Under the pieces are notes generated by a model that had not been told where the DNA came from, ran no database searches, and saw only the letters and a program-made list of their open reading frames with translations. DNA of 64,000 bases from DASXVX01 sp036504075 (lineage in GTDB: Bacteria > Bacillota > Sulfobacillia > Symbiobacteriales > Symbiobacteriaceae). This document shows, piece after piece, positions 1 through 8,384 of this stretch. A program made the translations under genes and the position numbers. The stretch lies in contig DASXVX010000096.1 in assembly GCA_036504075.1 (NCBI GenBank), positions 1 to 64,000 on the forward strand. Direction: 5' to 3'. Position 1 is the first letter of the stretch. Each line of letters starts with the position of its first letter.

Positions 1-131
1 CCATTGGGTGGGTCTCCTACCCACCAACTTCCACCACCGTCCCGGATGGCCCTTCATTCATGCAAATATGGCCTGCCATGTAGGTTTAGATAAACTGAGC
101 GCCCACGCCCTCTGGTGACCAGAAAGGGTGA

Positions 132-478
132 GCGCCAACAACTTCCGACTCCGTCTTGTTGCCGAGTGAGTTTCAGGAGAACTGGGTGACACCACCCTCG
201 GAACCCTACGTGGACTACTACATTGCGAGGCTGTGGGAAGACATCCTTGAGATGCTTCCTTCCATACTCGACCCCGTCCCGAGTTCTCTTGCGGGCAAGG
301 TGGCGTCATGGGATGAATGGACGGATTGGTACAGACGAGCCGAAACATGGATGCGGTCAGGGCGGAGAGGTTGGCTCGGAGTCTGAACACGCTCCCAGTT
401 GTTCGGCAAGAACGCGACTGGGCTCAGATTGTGGAGGCCATGACCAGGTTGGATGCAATGATGGCGAGTGGAATCTAA
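132..478 (+). pseudogene. Possible small coding remnant (two overlapping frames)
   Basis: A protein-like frame is open from 132 (TTG candidate at 156) to 386 and is rich in Trp, Glu and Asp (for example EPYVDYYIARLWEDILEML). From an ATG at 347 a second frame continues with similarly protein-like composition (ERDWAQIVEAMTRLDAMMAS) to a TAA at 476-478. The handover from one frame to the other suggests a single small gene broken by a frameshift, or two overlapping small genes. No convincing ribosome binding site precedes either start. I recognise no family. Composition is lower in GC than the rest of the window. Confidence is low. Confidence 0.25.
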
Positions 479-548
479 GGGGGAGGGGAGTCTGTCACCT
501 CCGCTCGGGCGTTCTTATCGGGGGCTTGGCTCGTTTAGAACCAATAAC

Positions 549-822
549 ATGAAATCGCGCCGAATCGCATGAGATCGCATGAGATCGCAAAGATGGTGGC
601 CCGACCTTCGCCCCAATTTGCCACCTTGACATGAAAAGTGGCGGGAAACGGCCAGGGCCGGGAATTTGGCCTCGCGACCCCACACCCCGACGTGGCTTCA
701 AATGCCACCCTGCAGGAATCGCATGAGATGATCAGGGATTGAGATGGGATCAAAATCCTTTGAAACGGCTAGAGCGGGAATCGCATGAGATCAAATGAGA
801 TCGAATGAAATCGCCGGGAATC
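549..822. repeat. Dispersed short repeat GAATCGCATGAGATC in a gene-free stretch
   Basis: Positions 479-929 hold no gene that I can support. The unit GAATCGCATGAGATC occurs at 562-576, 716-730 (last base changed) and 778-792. Shorter variants (ATGAGATCG, ATGAAATCG) follow directly at 571-590 and 792-815 and precede at 549-556. Spacing is irregular, so this is not a CRISPR array. The cluster lies immediately upstream of the metallophosphoesterase promoter and could be a multi-site regulator target or a decayed repeat. Function unknown. Confidence 0.6.
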
Positions 823-860
823 GTGACGCTGGGACAGGCCTATGCGGAGGACGATGCCGG

Positions 861-890
861 TTGCTTGCCCCACCCGGTCCGTGGTAACAT
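861..890 (+). promoter_or_regulatory. Candidate sigma-A promoter of the metallophosphoesterase
   Basis: TTGCTT (861-866) is followed after 18 bases by TAACAT (885-890), about 40 bases before the GTG start at 930. Box quality is moderate. Confidence 0.35.
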
Positions 891-929
891 ATTCCACACG
901 TAGTCATTGAAAGACAGGGAGCCTACACC

Positions 930-2087
930 GTGCGAAACCGCCTTCCGATCATCGGCCTGGTTGCCGTCGTTTTTGGTGCCATCAACTACTATATTGGCCT
1001 CCGTGGCCGGCAGTGGCTGCAGGTGGTCGCCCCCGGTCGTCTGAGCGGCTGGCTCTACTGGATCCCGTTCTGGATCATCAGTTGTGCCTTCCTGGTTGCC
1101 CGCTTCGCCGGAGAGCGGCTGCCCCGCTTCGCGGCGAACTGGCTGTCACGGCTGGGCGCATACTGGCTCCTGGTCGTCATGTACGTGCTGCCCCTGCTGT
1201 TCGTCGTGGATGTACTCCGGCTCCTCGCCGGCTGGGCGGGCTGGGCCGGCGCGTTCGCCCCGCCTGTCGTCGCACTTTTTGGCACCACCGTCCTGGCTTT
1301 GCTGGGAATCGCGGCGATCTATGGCGTCTGGCGGGCCCGGACCCCCGTGGTCAGCCGCCACGAGGTCACCATCCCCAAATCCGGCGGCAAGCATGAAGCC
1401 CTGCACGTGGTGCTGGTGTCGGATACCCATCTGGGCACCATCAACGGCACCCGCCGGCTGCAGGCCCTGGTCGACATGGTGAACGGACTGGAGCCGGACC
1501 TGCTCCTGCTGGCCGGTGACGTCATGGACGATGATTGCGGGCCGTTTTTCACCCTCGATATGCCTTCCCGGCTGAAGCAGTTGCAGCCGAAGCTGGGGAC
1601 CTACGCCGTGCTGGGGAATCATGAGTACCTCGCCGGCCACCTGGACGAGTACCGGCGGCAGATGGCCCGGGCCGGCATTCCGGTATTGGTGGACGACTGG
1701 ATCAAGGTGGACGACAGCTTTTATGTGGTCGGGCGGGATGATATCTCCGGGAAGGGGTTTGCCGGCCGGTCCCGCAAGCCGCTGGCGGACGTGCTGGCGG
1801 GCGTGGATCGGTCGCTGCCGCTGTTCCTGATGGATCATCAGCCCTATCGCCTGGAGGAGGCAGCGCAGGCCGGGATCGACCTGCAGGTCTCCGGGCATAC
1901 CCACCGCGGCCAGATGTTCCCCAACCATTTGATTACCCGGCGGGTCTTTGAACTGGACTGGGGGTACTTGCAAAAGGGCGCCTTGCACGTGATCGTCTCG
2001 CTGGGCTTTGGCACCTGGGGGCCGCCGGTGCGGATTGGGAACCGGCCGGAAGTGGTGAGCATCCGAGTGCGCTTTGCGGGGAAATAG
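930..2087 (+). CDS. Membrane-anchored metallophosphoesterase (YkuE/YaeI-like)
   Basis: The 385-residue product has four predicted membrane helices in the first 140 residues, then a calcineurin-like phosphoesterase domain from about residue 155 to the end. The metal-binding signature motifs are all present in order: SDTHLG, GDVMDDD, GNHEY, DHQPYR and GHTHRG. The family hydrolyses phosphomonoesters or diesters; membrane-anchored members act on lipid-linked or external substrates, but the substrate here cannot be read from sequence. The start is GTG at 930, with an AGGGAG-type ribosome site upstream. It is a single-gene unit that ends at a strong hairpin shared with the convergent small gene downstream. 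The function class is secure and the substrate is unknown. Confidence 0.85.
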   Translation: MRNRLPIIGLVAVVFGAINYYIGLRGRQWLQVVAPGRLSGWLYWIPFWIISCAFLVARFAGERLPRFAANWLSRLGAYWLLVVMYVLPLLFVVDVLRLLAGWAGWAGAFAPPVVALFGTTVLALLGIAAIYGVWRARTPVVSRHEVTIPKSGGKHEALHVVLVSDTHLGTINGTRRLQALVDMVNGLEPDLLLLAGDVMDDDCGPFFTLDMPSRLKQLQPKLGTYAVLGNHEYLAGHLDEYRRQMARAGIPVLVDDWIKVDDSFYVVGRDDISGKGFAGRSRKPLADVLAGVDRSLPLFLMDHQPYRLEEAAQAGIDLQVSGHTHRGQMFPNHLITRRVFELDWGYLQKGALHVIVSLGFGTWGPPVRIGNRPEVVSIRVRFAGK

Positions 2088-2093
2088 GTAGAT

Positions 2094-2142
2094 GCAAATA
2101 GCCGGCGGCAAACCCCAGCGGGGTGAGCAGCCGGCTATTTGC
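2094..2142. terminator. Bidirectional hairpin between convergent genes
   Basis: The arms 2094-2106 (GCAAATAGCCGGC) and 2130-2142 are perfectly complementary over 13 bp, with a 23-base loop. The hairpin sits between the end of the phosphoesterase gene and the end of the small minus-strand gene. There is no clear T tract, so termination may be Rho-assisted. Confidence 0.6.
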
Positions 2143-2145
2143 GTA

Positions 2146-2346
2146 TCAGCGATGCGCGTTCCCGTACTTTTTGAGATTGAGATCCCGCAGCATGCGGATG
2201 ATTTCCGCTTCTGCAAGTCCCAGTTGCTCAAGGCGCTGCCGAACCGCCACTTGCGACCCGCACCACTCGCCGTTGACCCGATAGCCTTTTCCATCGACGA
2301 CGACCCGCGGCCGCCTGGGAAACAGCCGCATCAACCACTGTAGCAT
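2146..2346 (-). CDS. Small uncharacterised protein
   Basis: This is a 66-residue product starting at ATG 2346, preceded by a GGGGGGATGG ribosome site; an upstream in-frame start at 2373 is also possible. The N-terminal part is hydrophobic and basic (MLQWLMRLFPRRPR) and is followed by a compact region containing VVVDGKGYRVNGEWCG and an amphipathic C-terminal helix (RQRLEQLGLAEAEIIRMLRD). I do not recognise a family. It is a single gene with its own 3' hairpin. Confidence 0.5.
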   Translation of the reverse strand: MLQWLMRLFPRRPRVVVDGKGYRVNGEWCGSQVAVRQRLEQLGLAEAEIIRMLRDLNLKKYGNAHR

Positions 2347-2413
2347 ACCGCCATCCCCCCGGAGAAAGCCCAACTGCCTGGGTTTTATGCTACCGGATTA
2401 CCCGGCGGACATC

Positions 2414-2450
2414 AACGCCTTGCGCATTTCTCAGCCAGGTGCCAGGCGTT
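2414..2450 (-). terminator. Possible terminator of the glutamate synthase operon
   Basis: AACGCCT (2414-2420) pairs with AGGCGTT (2444-2450) just past the stop codon of the last operon gene. The loop is long and partly self-complementary. No T tract is obvious, so this is a weak call. Confidence 0.3.
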
Positions 2451-2452
2451 GA

Positions 2453-3268
2453 CTAATACGCGTAGAGCCGGCCGTAGGGCCGCAGCGACTTGGGATACAT
2501 CTTCACGAACGGCGTCGCCATGATCTCGGCCTCGTCGCCGCCGAAGAGTTCGACGTACCGGCGGACGGCGGCCCGAATCTGCTCCAGCTCCGCCGCATCC
2601 GGCTCCGTCAGGCCGACCTCCTTGCCGACCTGCCCCGGGTCGACCGTCCCCCGGACGAAGATGCGCCCGGCGTGCATGCCCGTGCCCATGAAGGCGGCCT
2701 TGTGCGTCTCGCCGGCGGCCAGGCCCAGGCCCAGCAGCACTACGGAGCCCCCGGCCATATACTCGCCGAAGAAGTCCTGGCAGCTGCCGCCGATGACCAC
2801 CAGCGGCACCTTGTCGCCGTATTCCTTCATGTGAATACCGCACCGGTAGCCCACGTTGCCTTTGACCCAGAGGCTGCCGCCCCGCATCGACATGGCCAGC
2901 ACATCGCCGGCGCTGCCGTGGACGATCACTTCGCCCTCATCCATGGTATTGCCGAGGCCGTCCTGCGCGTTGCCGAAGACTTCGATCTCCGGGCCGTGCA
3001 TGGCGAATGCCATGTCGTTGCCCGGCGTGCCGTAGATGCGGAGCTTGACATGCTCGGGGATGCTGGTGCCCAGATAGCGCTGGCCGTAGACGTTGATCAC
3101 GTCGATCTCCTTCGCCCCGGTCTTCACCAGCTGCCGCAGCTGTTCGTTCAGCTGTCGGTAATAGATGCCCCTGGCGTCGACCACCGCCCGGCCATCCGGC
3201 TGGTAGGTGATCTTGCCGGTCGGGCCGGCCATGGCGAAGGCGCCCGGGGATGCAAATTCCCACGTCAT
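2453..3268 (-). CDS. Glutamate synthase GXGXG-domain subunit (GltB C-terminal domain)
   Basis: The product is 271 residues long. It consists of the right-handed beta-helix of the large glutamate synthase subunit, encoded as a separate protein. Glycine-rich turns recur through the chain (VFGNAQDGLGNTMDEGEVIVHG, GNVGYRCGIHMKEYG, GGSCQDFFGEYMAGG). In classical GltB this domain is structural and braces the ammonia channel between the amidotransferase and FMN domains. The ATG at 3268 overlaps the TAA of the preceding FMN-domain gene by one base, so the two are probably translationally coupled. This is the last gene of a five-gene operon. The split into three polypeptides is the archaeal-type arrangement, which is also found in some anaerobic Firmicutes. 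Confidence 0.88.
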   Translation of the reverse strand: MTWEFASPGAFAMAGPTGKITYQPDGRAVVDARGIYYRQLNEQLRQLVKTGAKEIDVINVYGQRYLGTSIPEHVKLRIYGTPGNDMAFAMHGPEIEVFGNAQDGLGNTMDEGEVIVHGSAGDVLAMSMRGGSLWVKGNVGYRCGIHMKEYGDKVPLVVIGGSCQDFFGEYMAGGSVVLLGLGLAAGETHKAAFMGTGMHAGRIFVRGTVDPGQVGKEVGLTEPDAAELEQIRAAVRRYVELFGGDEAEIMATPFVKMYPKSLRPYGRLYAY

Positions 3269-4800
3269 TAGAACCCAGCCCCCTTTACGCCCAGCGCATC
3301 CATTTCCCACTGGTTCAGGCCAACCGCCCGCAGGTGCAGCCGGTTGCCCCGGAGCGATTCCAGCGAATTGATGCCCATGCCCCCGAGCATCTCTTTGATC
3401 TCCCGGCTCCAGGCCCGGAGCAGGTTGGTCAGCCGCTCGGTGCACTGGTCGGGGTTGAGCCGCTTCACCAGATCGGGCCGGTTGGTGGTGATCCCCCAGG
3501 CGCACTTGCCGGTGTAGCACTTCTGGCAGAGCGTGCAGCCGATCGCCACGAACGCCGCAGTGCCAATGTAGACCGCATCGGCCCCCAGCGCGATCGCCTT
3601 GATCACGTCGCCGCTGTTGCGGAACCCGCCGGCCACCAGGAGGGAGGCCTGCTGGCGGATGCCCTCCTTGCGGAGCCGCTCGTCCACCTGCGCGAGGGCC
3701 AGTTCGATCGGGATGCCCACGTTGTCGCGGATGATCTTCGGCGCTGCGCCGGTGCCGCCCCGGATGCCGTCCAGCACGATGATATCGGCGCCCGCCCGGA
3801 CCATGCCGGAGGCGATGGCGGGGGCGTTGTGGACCGCCGCGATCTTGACCGAGATCGGCTTCTCGTACCGGGTGGCTTCCTTCAGGGCGTGAATCAGCAT
3901 CCCCAGGTCTTCAATCGAGTAGATGTCGTGCTGCGGCGCCGGCGAAAGGGCGTCGGAGCCCTCGGGGATCATGCGGGTCTGGCTGACGTCGGCCGTCACT
4001 TTTTCGCCTGGCAGGTGCCCGCCGATGCCCGGCTTGGCGCCCTGACCCAGCTTGATTTCGACGATCTTGGCGTCATTCAGGTATTCCAGGTCGACGCCGA
4101 AGCGGCCGGAAGCCACCTGGACGATGACGTTGTCGTGGAACTTCCGGAACTCCCGGGGCCAGCCGCCTTCACCGGTGTTGGCCAGCGTGCCGAAGGCCGC
4201 CGCCGCCTGCATGAGCGACTTCTGGGCGTTGTAGGAGATGGCGCCGTAAGACATGGCCGAGAAAATGATCGGCGTCTCGATGGGCACCAGCGGCGTCATC
4301 TGCGTGACCGGCACCACGGGACCGCCGGGAAGCTCCGAGTCCCGGTGGAACATGACCCGGTCGGGCTTGCGGCCCAGGTAGGTCCGCAGTTCCATGGGCT
4401 CGCGCAGCGGGTCGATGGAGGGGTTGGTCACCTGCGAGGCGTTGAGCAGCAGGTGATCCCAGTAAATCGAGATGGGCTTGTCGTTGCCCATGCCGGTCAG
4501 CACGATGCCGCCGGACTCGGCCTGCTTCTTGAGGTCGAAGAGATGCTCCACCCGCCAGTTGGCGTTGGGGCGGGGCTGGGTCGGGTTGGGCCGGATGGTC
4601 AGGGCGTGGGTGGGGCAGAAGACCTGGCAGCGTTGGCAGCCCACGCAGTTCATGTCCTCGGCGAAGACTTCGTTGAAGGTGGCATCGAAGCTGTGCACTT
4701 CGAAGGAGCACTGGTTGACGCAAACCTCGCAGCGGATGCAACGATCGTCGTTCCGTTCGATGATAAATTCCGGCCAGAGGTGGGTTTTCATCACGCTCAT
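3268..4800 (-). CDS. Glutamate synthase FMN-domain subunit with N-terminal ferredoxin (archaeal type)
   Basis: This 510-residue protein carries two 4Fe-4S motifs near the N-terminus (CIRCEVCVNQC and CVGCQRCQVFC, about residues 22-65), followed by the glutamate synthase FMN-binding barrel. The barrel shows IVLDGIRGGTGAAP and, near the C-terminus, CTLCQKCYTGKC, the cluster-binding loop of this family. It reductively aminates 2-oxoglutarate with ammonia supplied by the amidotransferase subunit; electrons probably enter through the built-in ferredoxin domain. The ATG at 4800 overlaps the TGA of the amidotransferase gene (ATGA), and the stop overlaps the next start. An internal Met at 4791 is an alternative start. 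Identity is secure; the electron donor is inferred from context. Confidence 0.92.
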   Translation of the reverse strand: MSVMKTHLWPEFIIERNDDRCIRCEVCVNQCSFEVHSFDATFNEVFAEDMNCVGCQRCQVFCPTHALTIRPNPTQPRPNANWRVEHLFDLKKQAESGGIVLTGMGNDKPISIYWDHLLLNASQVTNPSIDPLREPMELRTYLGRKPDRVMFHRDSELPGGPVVPVTQMTPLVPIETPIIFSAMSYGAISYNAQKSLMQAAAAFGTLANTGEGGWPREFRKFHDNVIVQVASGRFGVDLEYLNDAKIVEIKLGQGAKPGIGGHLPGEKVTADVSQTRMIPEGSDALSPAPQHDIYSIEDLGMLIHALKEATRYEKPISVKIAAVHNAPAIASGMVRAGADIIVLDGIRGGTGAAPKIIRDNVGIPIELALAQVDERLRKEGIRQQASLLVAGGFRNSGDVIKAIALGADAVYIGTAAFVAIGCTLCQKCYTGKCAWGITTNRPDLVKRLNPDQCTERLTNLLRAWSREIKEMLGGMGINSLESLRGNRLHLRAVGLNQWEMDALGVKGAGF

Positions 4801-5939
4801 TTCAGCACCTGCCTCCCTTCCGGATGGGCCTTGGCCATGGCGGCATCGTCCAGCCGGACGATGACCGGCTCGCCGCCCTTCGGAATCCAGACCCGGTCCA
4901 GCGTCGGCTCCACCAGTCGGATCGGCGCCTCTTCGGAGGCGATATAGATGACATCGTCCCGCTCCGCCGCCACCAGCGGCCGGAGGCGAATCCGGTCGCC
5001 CAGGGCGACCATTTCGCCCTGGTGCGCCATGACGATGCTGAAAGGGCCGTTCATGAGCAGCGGGCCGTAAATCACCCGCAGCGTGGTGTAGAGGTCACGG
5101 TCGGCCTGCGCCATCTGGTCGATGTCCTTCCAGAGCGGCGGCGCCATCACCTTGCAGACCATTTCGATCGGCAGGCCGTGCCGGCGGGCCAGGAGGTCCA
5201 TCGCGTAGGCAATGACTTCCGTATCGGTATGCATGGTACAGAAGTAGCCCTGCATCTCCAGGTAGTTCCGGTTGGTGCCGTAGCTGGAGATTTCGCCATT
5301 ATGGACGACCGTCCAGTCCAGCACGGAGAAGGGGTGGGCGCCGCCCCACCAGGCGGTCGTGTTGGTGGGAAAGCGGCTGTGGGCGGTCCAGCAGTAGGCC
5401 TCGTACTCGTCGAGCTTGAAGAACCGGCCCACGTCTTCCGTATGGCCGACGGCCTTGAAGACGCCCATGTTGCGCCCGCTGGAGAAGACGAACGCGCCGT
5501 CGATCTTCAGGTTGATGTGCATGACCCGCTGCACGACGAAGTCGTCTTCGGAGAGGCCCTCCAGCAGGTGATGGTTCGGCCGGAGGAAATAGCGGAAGAG
5601 GATGGGGGCGGAGGTGATCCCGGGATGAGGCCGGGTGGGAATCTCCTCGCCGTCCATGGAGCTGAAGTGCTGGTGCAGGTACTTTTCCGTTTCGGCCTTG
5701 GCCTCTTTGGTTTCGAACATCAAGTGGAAGGCAAAGAGTTCAGGCCAGTCCGGGTAGATGCCGTAAGCGGCGAATCCGCCCCCGAGTCCGTTGCCGCGAT
5801 CGTGCATATTCTCCATCGCCGTGATCGGGATGTCGCCCGCGAACGTGCGGCCGGAGCGGGACATCATGGCAAAAATGCCACAGGCGTCGTGAAGCTTGTC
5901 ATCGCTGTACGGATTCTGCTTTTTACCGATATCCCACAC
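4797..5939 (-). CDS. Class II glutamine amidotransferase subunit of glutamate synthase
   Basis: The 380-residue product matches the N-terminal amidotransferase domain of GltB. Cys20 in the HDACGIF motif is the expected nucleophile, exposed after removal of a 19-residue propeptide as in other class II enzymes. Further family motifs are RFPTNTTAWWGGAHPF and VVHNGEISSYGTN. It hydrolyses glutamine and passes ammonia to the FMN subunit encoded downstream. The start is GTG at 5939 behind GGGGAGGT. It lies six bases after the FAD reductase gene and overlaps the next gene by ATGA, so the five genes behave as one operon. Confidence 0.92.
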   Translation of the reverse strand: MWDIGKKQNPYSDDKLHDACGIFAMMSRSGRTFAGDIPITAMENMHDRGNGLGGGFAAYGIYPDWPELFAFHLMFETKEAKAETEKYLHQHFSSMDGEEIPTRPHPGITSAPILFRYFLRPNHHLLEGLSEDDFVVQRVMHINLKIDGAFVFSSGRNMGVFKAVGHTEDVGRFFKLDEYEAYCWTAHSRFPTNTTAWWGGAHPFSVLDWTVVHNGEISSYGTNRNYLEMQGYFCTMHTDTEVIAYAMDLLARRHGLPIEMVCKVMAPPLWKDIDQMAQADRDLYTTLRVIYGPLLMNGPFSIVMAHQGEMVALGDRIRLRPLVAAERDDVIYIASEEAPIRLVEPTLDRVWIPKGGEPVIVRLDDAAMAKAHPEGRQVLK

Positions 5940-5945
5940 GGCGCC

Positions 5946-7238
5946 TTACCTCCCCTGCAGCCGCCGGCGACGTAGCTCGTCGGGCAGCGAAATGAGTGCG
6001 GTCCTGGAGCGAAGCTTGTCCCGGAAGCTGGAGACCGGCAACTCTTCCTTGATCACGCCGGTGAAGATGCCGGCCCGATCCACCGCCGAACCGAGGAGCA
6101 CGAGTCCCACAATCCGGTCGTCCCGCAGGACGATTTTCTGGTAGTAGCCGTCCTCGATGCGGGCGTCGGTGAGCACTTCGTAATTGGCGGCAGGTACGCC
6201 CGGCGCCGTAATGTCGTGAATGCCGGCGGACATGGCGGGAAAGCCGAAGAAGTGGCTGGCGTTCATAGCGAGGTCGCCTCTGGACTCGGTGGAGACGCCG
6301 GCCATGTTCATGCCGGCGATGCGCCCGCCGGTGTATGCCCGGGGCCAGATTGGCATCGGCTTGACCTGGCCGGTGATAAAGTCGTACCCTTCGGCACAGT
6401 CGCCGGCGGCATAGACTCCGGCGGCGCTGGTCGCCCCGCACTTGTCGGTGAGGATGCCCCGGTTCACCTGGAGGCCGGCGCTCTTGGCCAGCTCCGCTCG
6501 TGGCGCCACGCCAACCGACATGATCACCAGGTCGGCCGGCAGCTCCTCGCCGGTGTTCAGCTTGACGCCGCCGGCCCGGCCCGGCTCGTCCCGTTGCGCC
6601 AGAATCTCGGCGACAGCAGTGCCGGTCATGATCCGCACGCCCCGCTTTTCAAACAGGCCGGCGATATAGGTGGAAGCTTCCGTATCGAAGACCGGAGCCA
6701 GAATCCGGGGCAGCAGTTCCACCACGGTCACTTCGCGCCCCAGTTCGCAGAGCGCCTCGGCGGCCTGCATGCCGATGAGGCCGCCGCCGATGACCACCGC
6801 ACGCCGGCAGTGAGAGAGCGCGTCGCGGACCTGGTCCACGTCCGCGATGGACTGGAACGTAAAGACGCCGCTCAGTTTCGCACCCGGGAGGGGGGGGACG
6901 ATCGCTTTGCCGCCGGTCGCCAGAAGCAGCTGGTCATAGCCGATCTCTTTGCCGTCCTCCAGCCAGACCCGCTTGGCATCCGGGTTCAGTTGCGTAGCCC
7001 GGTGGCCGAGGAGCGCGTCGATGCCGTAACGATTGTAGAAATCCCGGGGACGGAAGTTCATGCCTTCACGAGTCAACCGGCCCATCAGGTGGAACGCGAT
7101 GAGTGCGCGGGAGTGGGTGTGATAAGGCTCGTCCGAAATAATGCCGATGGCGCCATGCCGATCCGTTTCCCGGATCGCTTCGGCAGCGCCGATGCCGGCC
7201 GCCGAGTTGCCAATGATAAGGTAATGATAATGGCTCAT
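5946..7238 (-). CDS. NAD(P)/FAD-dependent oxidoreductase of the glutamate synthase operon
   Basis: This 430-residue pyridine-nucleotide-disulfide-type reductase has an N-terminal FAD-binding glycine motif (IIGNSAAGIGAAEA, residues 7-20), a second nucleotide-binding motif (VVIGGGLIGMQAAE, about residue 150) and the C-terminal FAD signature GVYAAGDCAEG. It resembles NADH:rubredoxin or nitrite-reductase-type flavoproteins and stands where GltD normally would. It most likely moves electrons between NAD(P)H and the iron-sulfur proteins of the complex. ATG 7238 overlaps the TGA of the ferredoxin gene (ATGA) and follows AGGAGGTG. The nucleotide preference cannot be read with confidence. Confidence 0.85.
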   Translation of the reverse strand: MSHYHYLIIGNSAAGIGAAEAIRETDRHGAIGIISDEPYHTHSRALIAFHLMGRLTREGMNFRPRDFYNRYGIDALLGHRATQLNPDAKRVWLEDGKEIGYDQLLLATGGKAIVPPLPGAKLSGVFTFQSIADVDQVRDALSHCRRAVVIGGGLIGMQAAEALCELGREVTVVELLPRILAPVFDTEASTYIAGLFEKRGVRIMTGTAVAEILAQRDEPGRAGGVKLNTGEELPADLVIMSVGVAPRAELAKSAGLQVNRGILTDKCGATSAAGVYAAGDCAEGYDFITGQVKPMPIWPRAYTGGRIAGMNMAGVSTESRGDLAMNASHFFGFPAMSAGIHDITAPGVPAANYEVLTDARIEDGYYQKIVLRDDRIVGLVLLGSAVDRAGIFTGVIKEELPVSSFRDKLRSRTALISLPDELRRRRLQGR

Positions 7239-7714
7239 CGTGCTTGGTTCACCTCCTGGGGCATGACGGGGTCGTCTTCCTCCGTGAGCACCAGGGCGTC
7301 GTTGGGGCAGTTTGCGACGCAGGCCGGCACTTCGAGGCCCGGGCAGAGGTCGCACTTGAGCGCAAAGTGCTTGTCGCCTTGTTCCTGCCGTTTGATGGAG
7401 CCATACTGGCAGGCCAGGATGCAGGTCCAGCACCCGATGCACTTGGACTCGTCCACCCGGATGGTCCCGTTGGGTTCCCGATGCATGGCCCCGCTGATGC
7501 AGGAATACATGCAGGTGGGTTCGGCACAATGGCGGCACATGAAGCTGAAGGACAGGGCGCCTTTCACTTCGACGGAGCACCGGGGAACGGGTCTGGTGGC
7601 CTCGCGCTTAAACGCTTTGACCGGGTTCTTGGTCTGCGAGTGCTGGACGGCACAGTGCACTTCGCAGAGACGGCATGCCATACAGATCTCTTCGCGAGCG
7701 TAGATACGTTTCAA
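7235..7714 (-). CDS. Four-cluster ferredoxin-like electron-transfer subunit
   Basis: The 159-residue protein has the Cys spacing of the HycB/DmsB/CooF iron-sulfur subunit family: CMACRLCEVHC, CRHCAEPTCMYSC, CIGCWTCILAC and CDLCPGLEVPACVANC. This allows up to four 4Fe-4S clusters. I place the start at TTG 7714 because AAGGGGAG sits eight bases upstream; an ATG at 7744 would put that Shine-Dalgarno inside the gene. As the first gene of the glutamate synthase operon it is the likely electron shuttle between the FAD reductase and the FMN subunit. Partner assignment rests on gene order. Confidence 0.85.
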   Translation of the reverse strand: MKRIYAREEICMACRLCEVHCAVQHSQTKNPVKAFKREATRPVPRCSVEVKGALSFSFMCRHCAEPTCMYSCISGAMHREPNGTIRVDESKCIGCWTCILACQYGSIKRQEQGDKHFALKCDLCPGLEVPACVANCPNDALVLTEEDDPVMPQEVNQAR

Positions 7715-7857
7715 TGACCTCACTCCCCTTACATTAACGATCATGAAAAGCTATCAGTGGCGTTGCATAAATACAATTGGTGCTCGGGGAGGTGATATAC
7801 CGCCCGCCCGCATAACTGGTGGTTTTCTTCGTGAGCAGCAACGAAAATATTGCTCTT

Positions 7858-7886
7858 ACTCTAGGGATTTCAGGCTCGGCAGTCAA
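7858..7886 (-). promoter_or_regulatory. Candidate promoter of the glutamate synthase operon
   Basis: Read on the minus strand, TTGACT (7886-7881) and TAGAGT (7863-7858) are separated by exactly 17 bases. This predicts a start near 7850 and a leader of about 135 bases before the TTG at 7714. I found no known riboswitch consensus in the leader. Confidence 0.5.
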
Positions 7887-8010
7887 TAGTTTCCGGGCAT
7901 ATTTATACAAAACGCTTCATAAGGACACTTTAGTACTATTAGACTGTAGTGCGGTAAAGAGTGATGAAATGTAATCAGTGGGGTTTTGTCTCAGGTGGCA
8001 CTCGTGCGCG

Positions 8011-8276
8011 CGATACACAACGTGTTGCAGCGCTTGTAAAGCCTCGCGCGGAGTTGGGGCGGAGTTTGAGCGGGGCTGGGAAGGCTTGTGGTTGCTGTGA
8101 TGTGAGCATCGGGGTGTCCTCTTGCCGGGTTATGTCGGGCCTCAAGCAGCGGTTGGCCGGTTTGTGGCTGGATTGTGGCTGGCCTTTAGAACCTTGTGGC
8201 GCAAGAGTTGCAGGGTTCATGCAGGGCTGATGCCGCCGATACACACATTATGGTAGCGCTTATGTAGTCTCGCGCG
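8011..8276. repeat. Pair of imperfect 40-bp direct repeats in a gene-free stretch
   Basis: The 40-bp segments 8011-8050 and 8237-8276 match at about 30 positions. The shared blocks are CGATACACA at the left end, AGCGCTT in the middle and CTCGCGCG at the right end. Between the glutamate synthase promoter and the broken lipoprotein gene (7887-8384) I see no supportable gene; short frames on both strands around 7961-8244 look like noise. The pair may be the footprints of a lost mobile element or two binding sites. Confidence 0.5.
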
Positions 8277-8335
8277 CCTCTTTCGCATCGTGTGGACGGC
8301 GTTATGAAGGCTCAGGCGCCGGCTGTAGCGGAAAT

Positions 8336-8371
8336 GTGACGGCCCTGCCTCATCTGAGGGAGGGCCGTCAC
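8336..8371. terminator. Hairpin downstream of the broken lipoprotein gene
   Basis: GTGACGGCCCT (8336-8346) and AGGGCCGTCAC (8361-8371) form an 11-bp perfect stem with a 14-base loop, immediately past the 3' end of the minus-strand pseudogene. There is no T tract. Confidence 0.5.
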
Positions 8372-8384
8372 CCGGGCAGGGCAT

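Noticed and set aside
549..822. GAATCGCATGAGATC repeats as a CRISPR array
   Set aside because: The units are too short, spacing is irregular, spacers are not uniform and no cas genes are present.
3250..4947. 565-codon frame on plus opposite the glutamate synthase FMN gene
   Set aside because: It is rich in Arg, Ala, Gly, His and Asp with no domain, and lies exactly opposite a well-supported gene. Long antisense frames are expected at this GC content.
7961..8244. Two 89-codon frames on opposite strands
   Set aside because: Neither has a good ribosome site or protein-like composition; the stretch is better explained as intergenic DNA with repeats.
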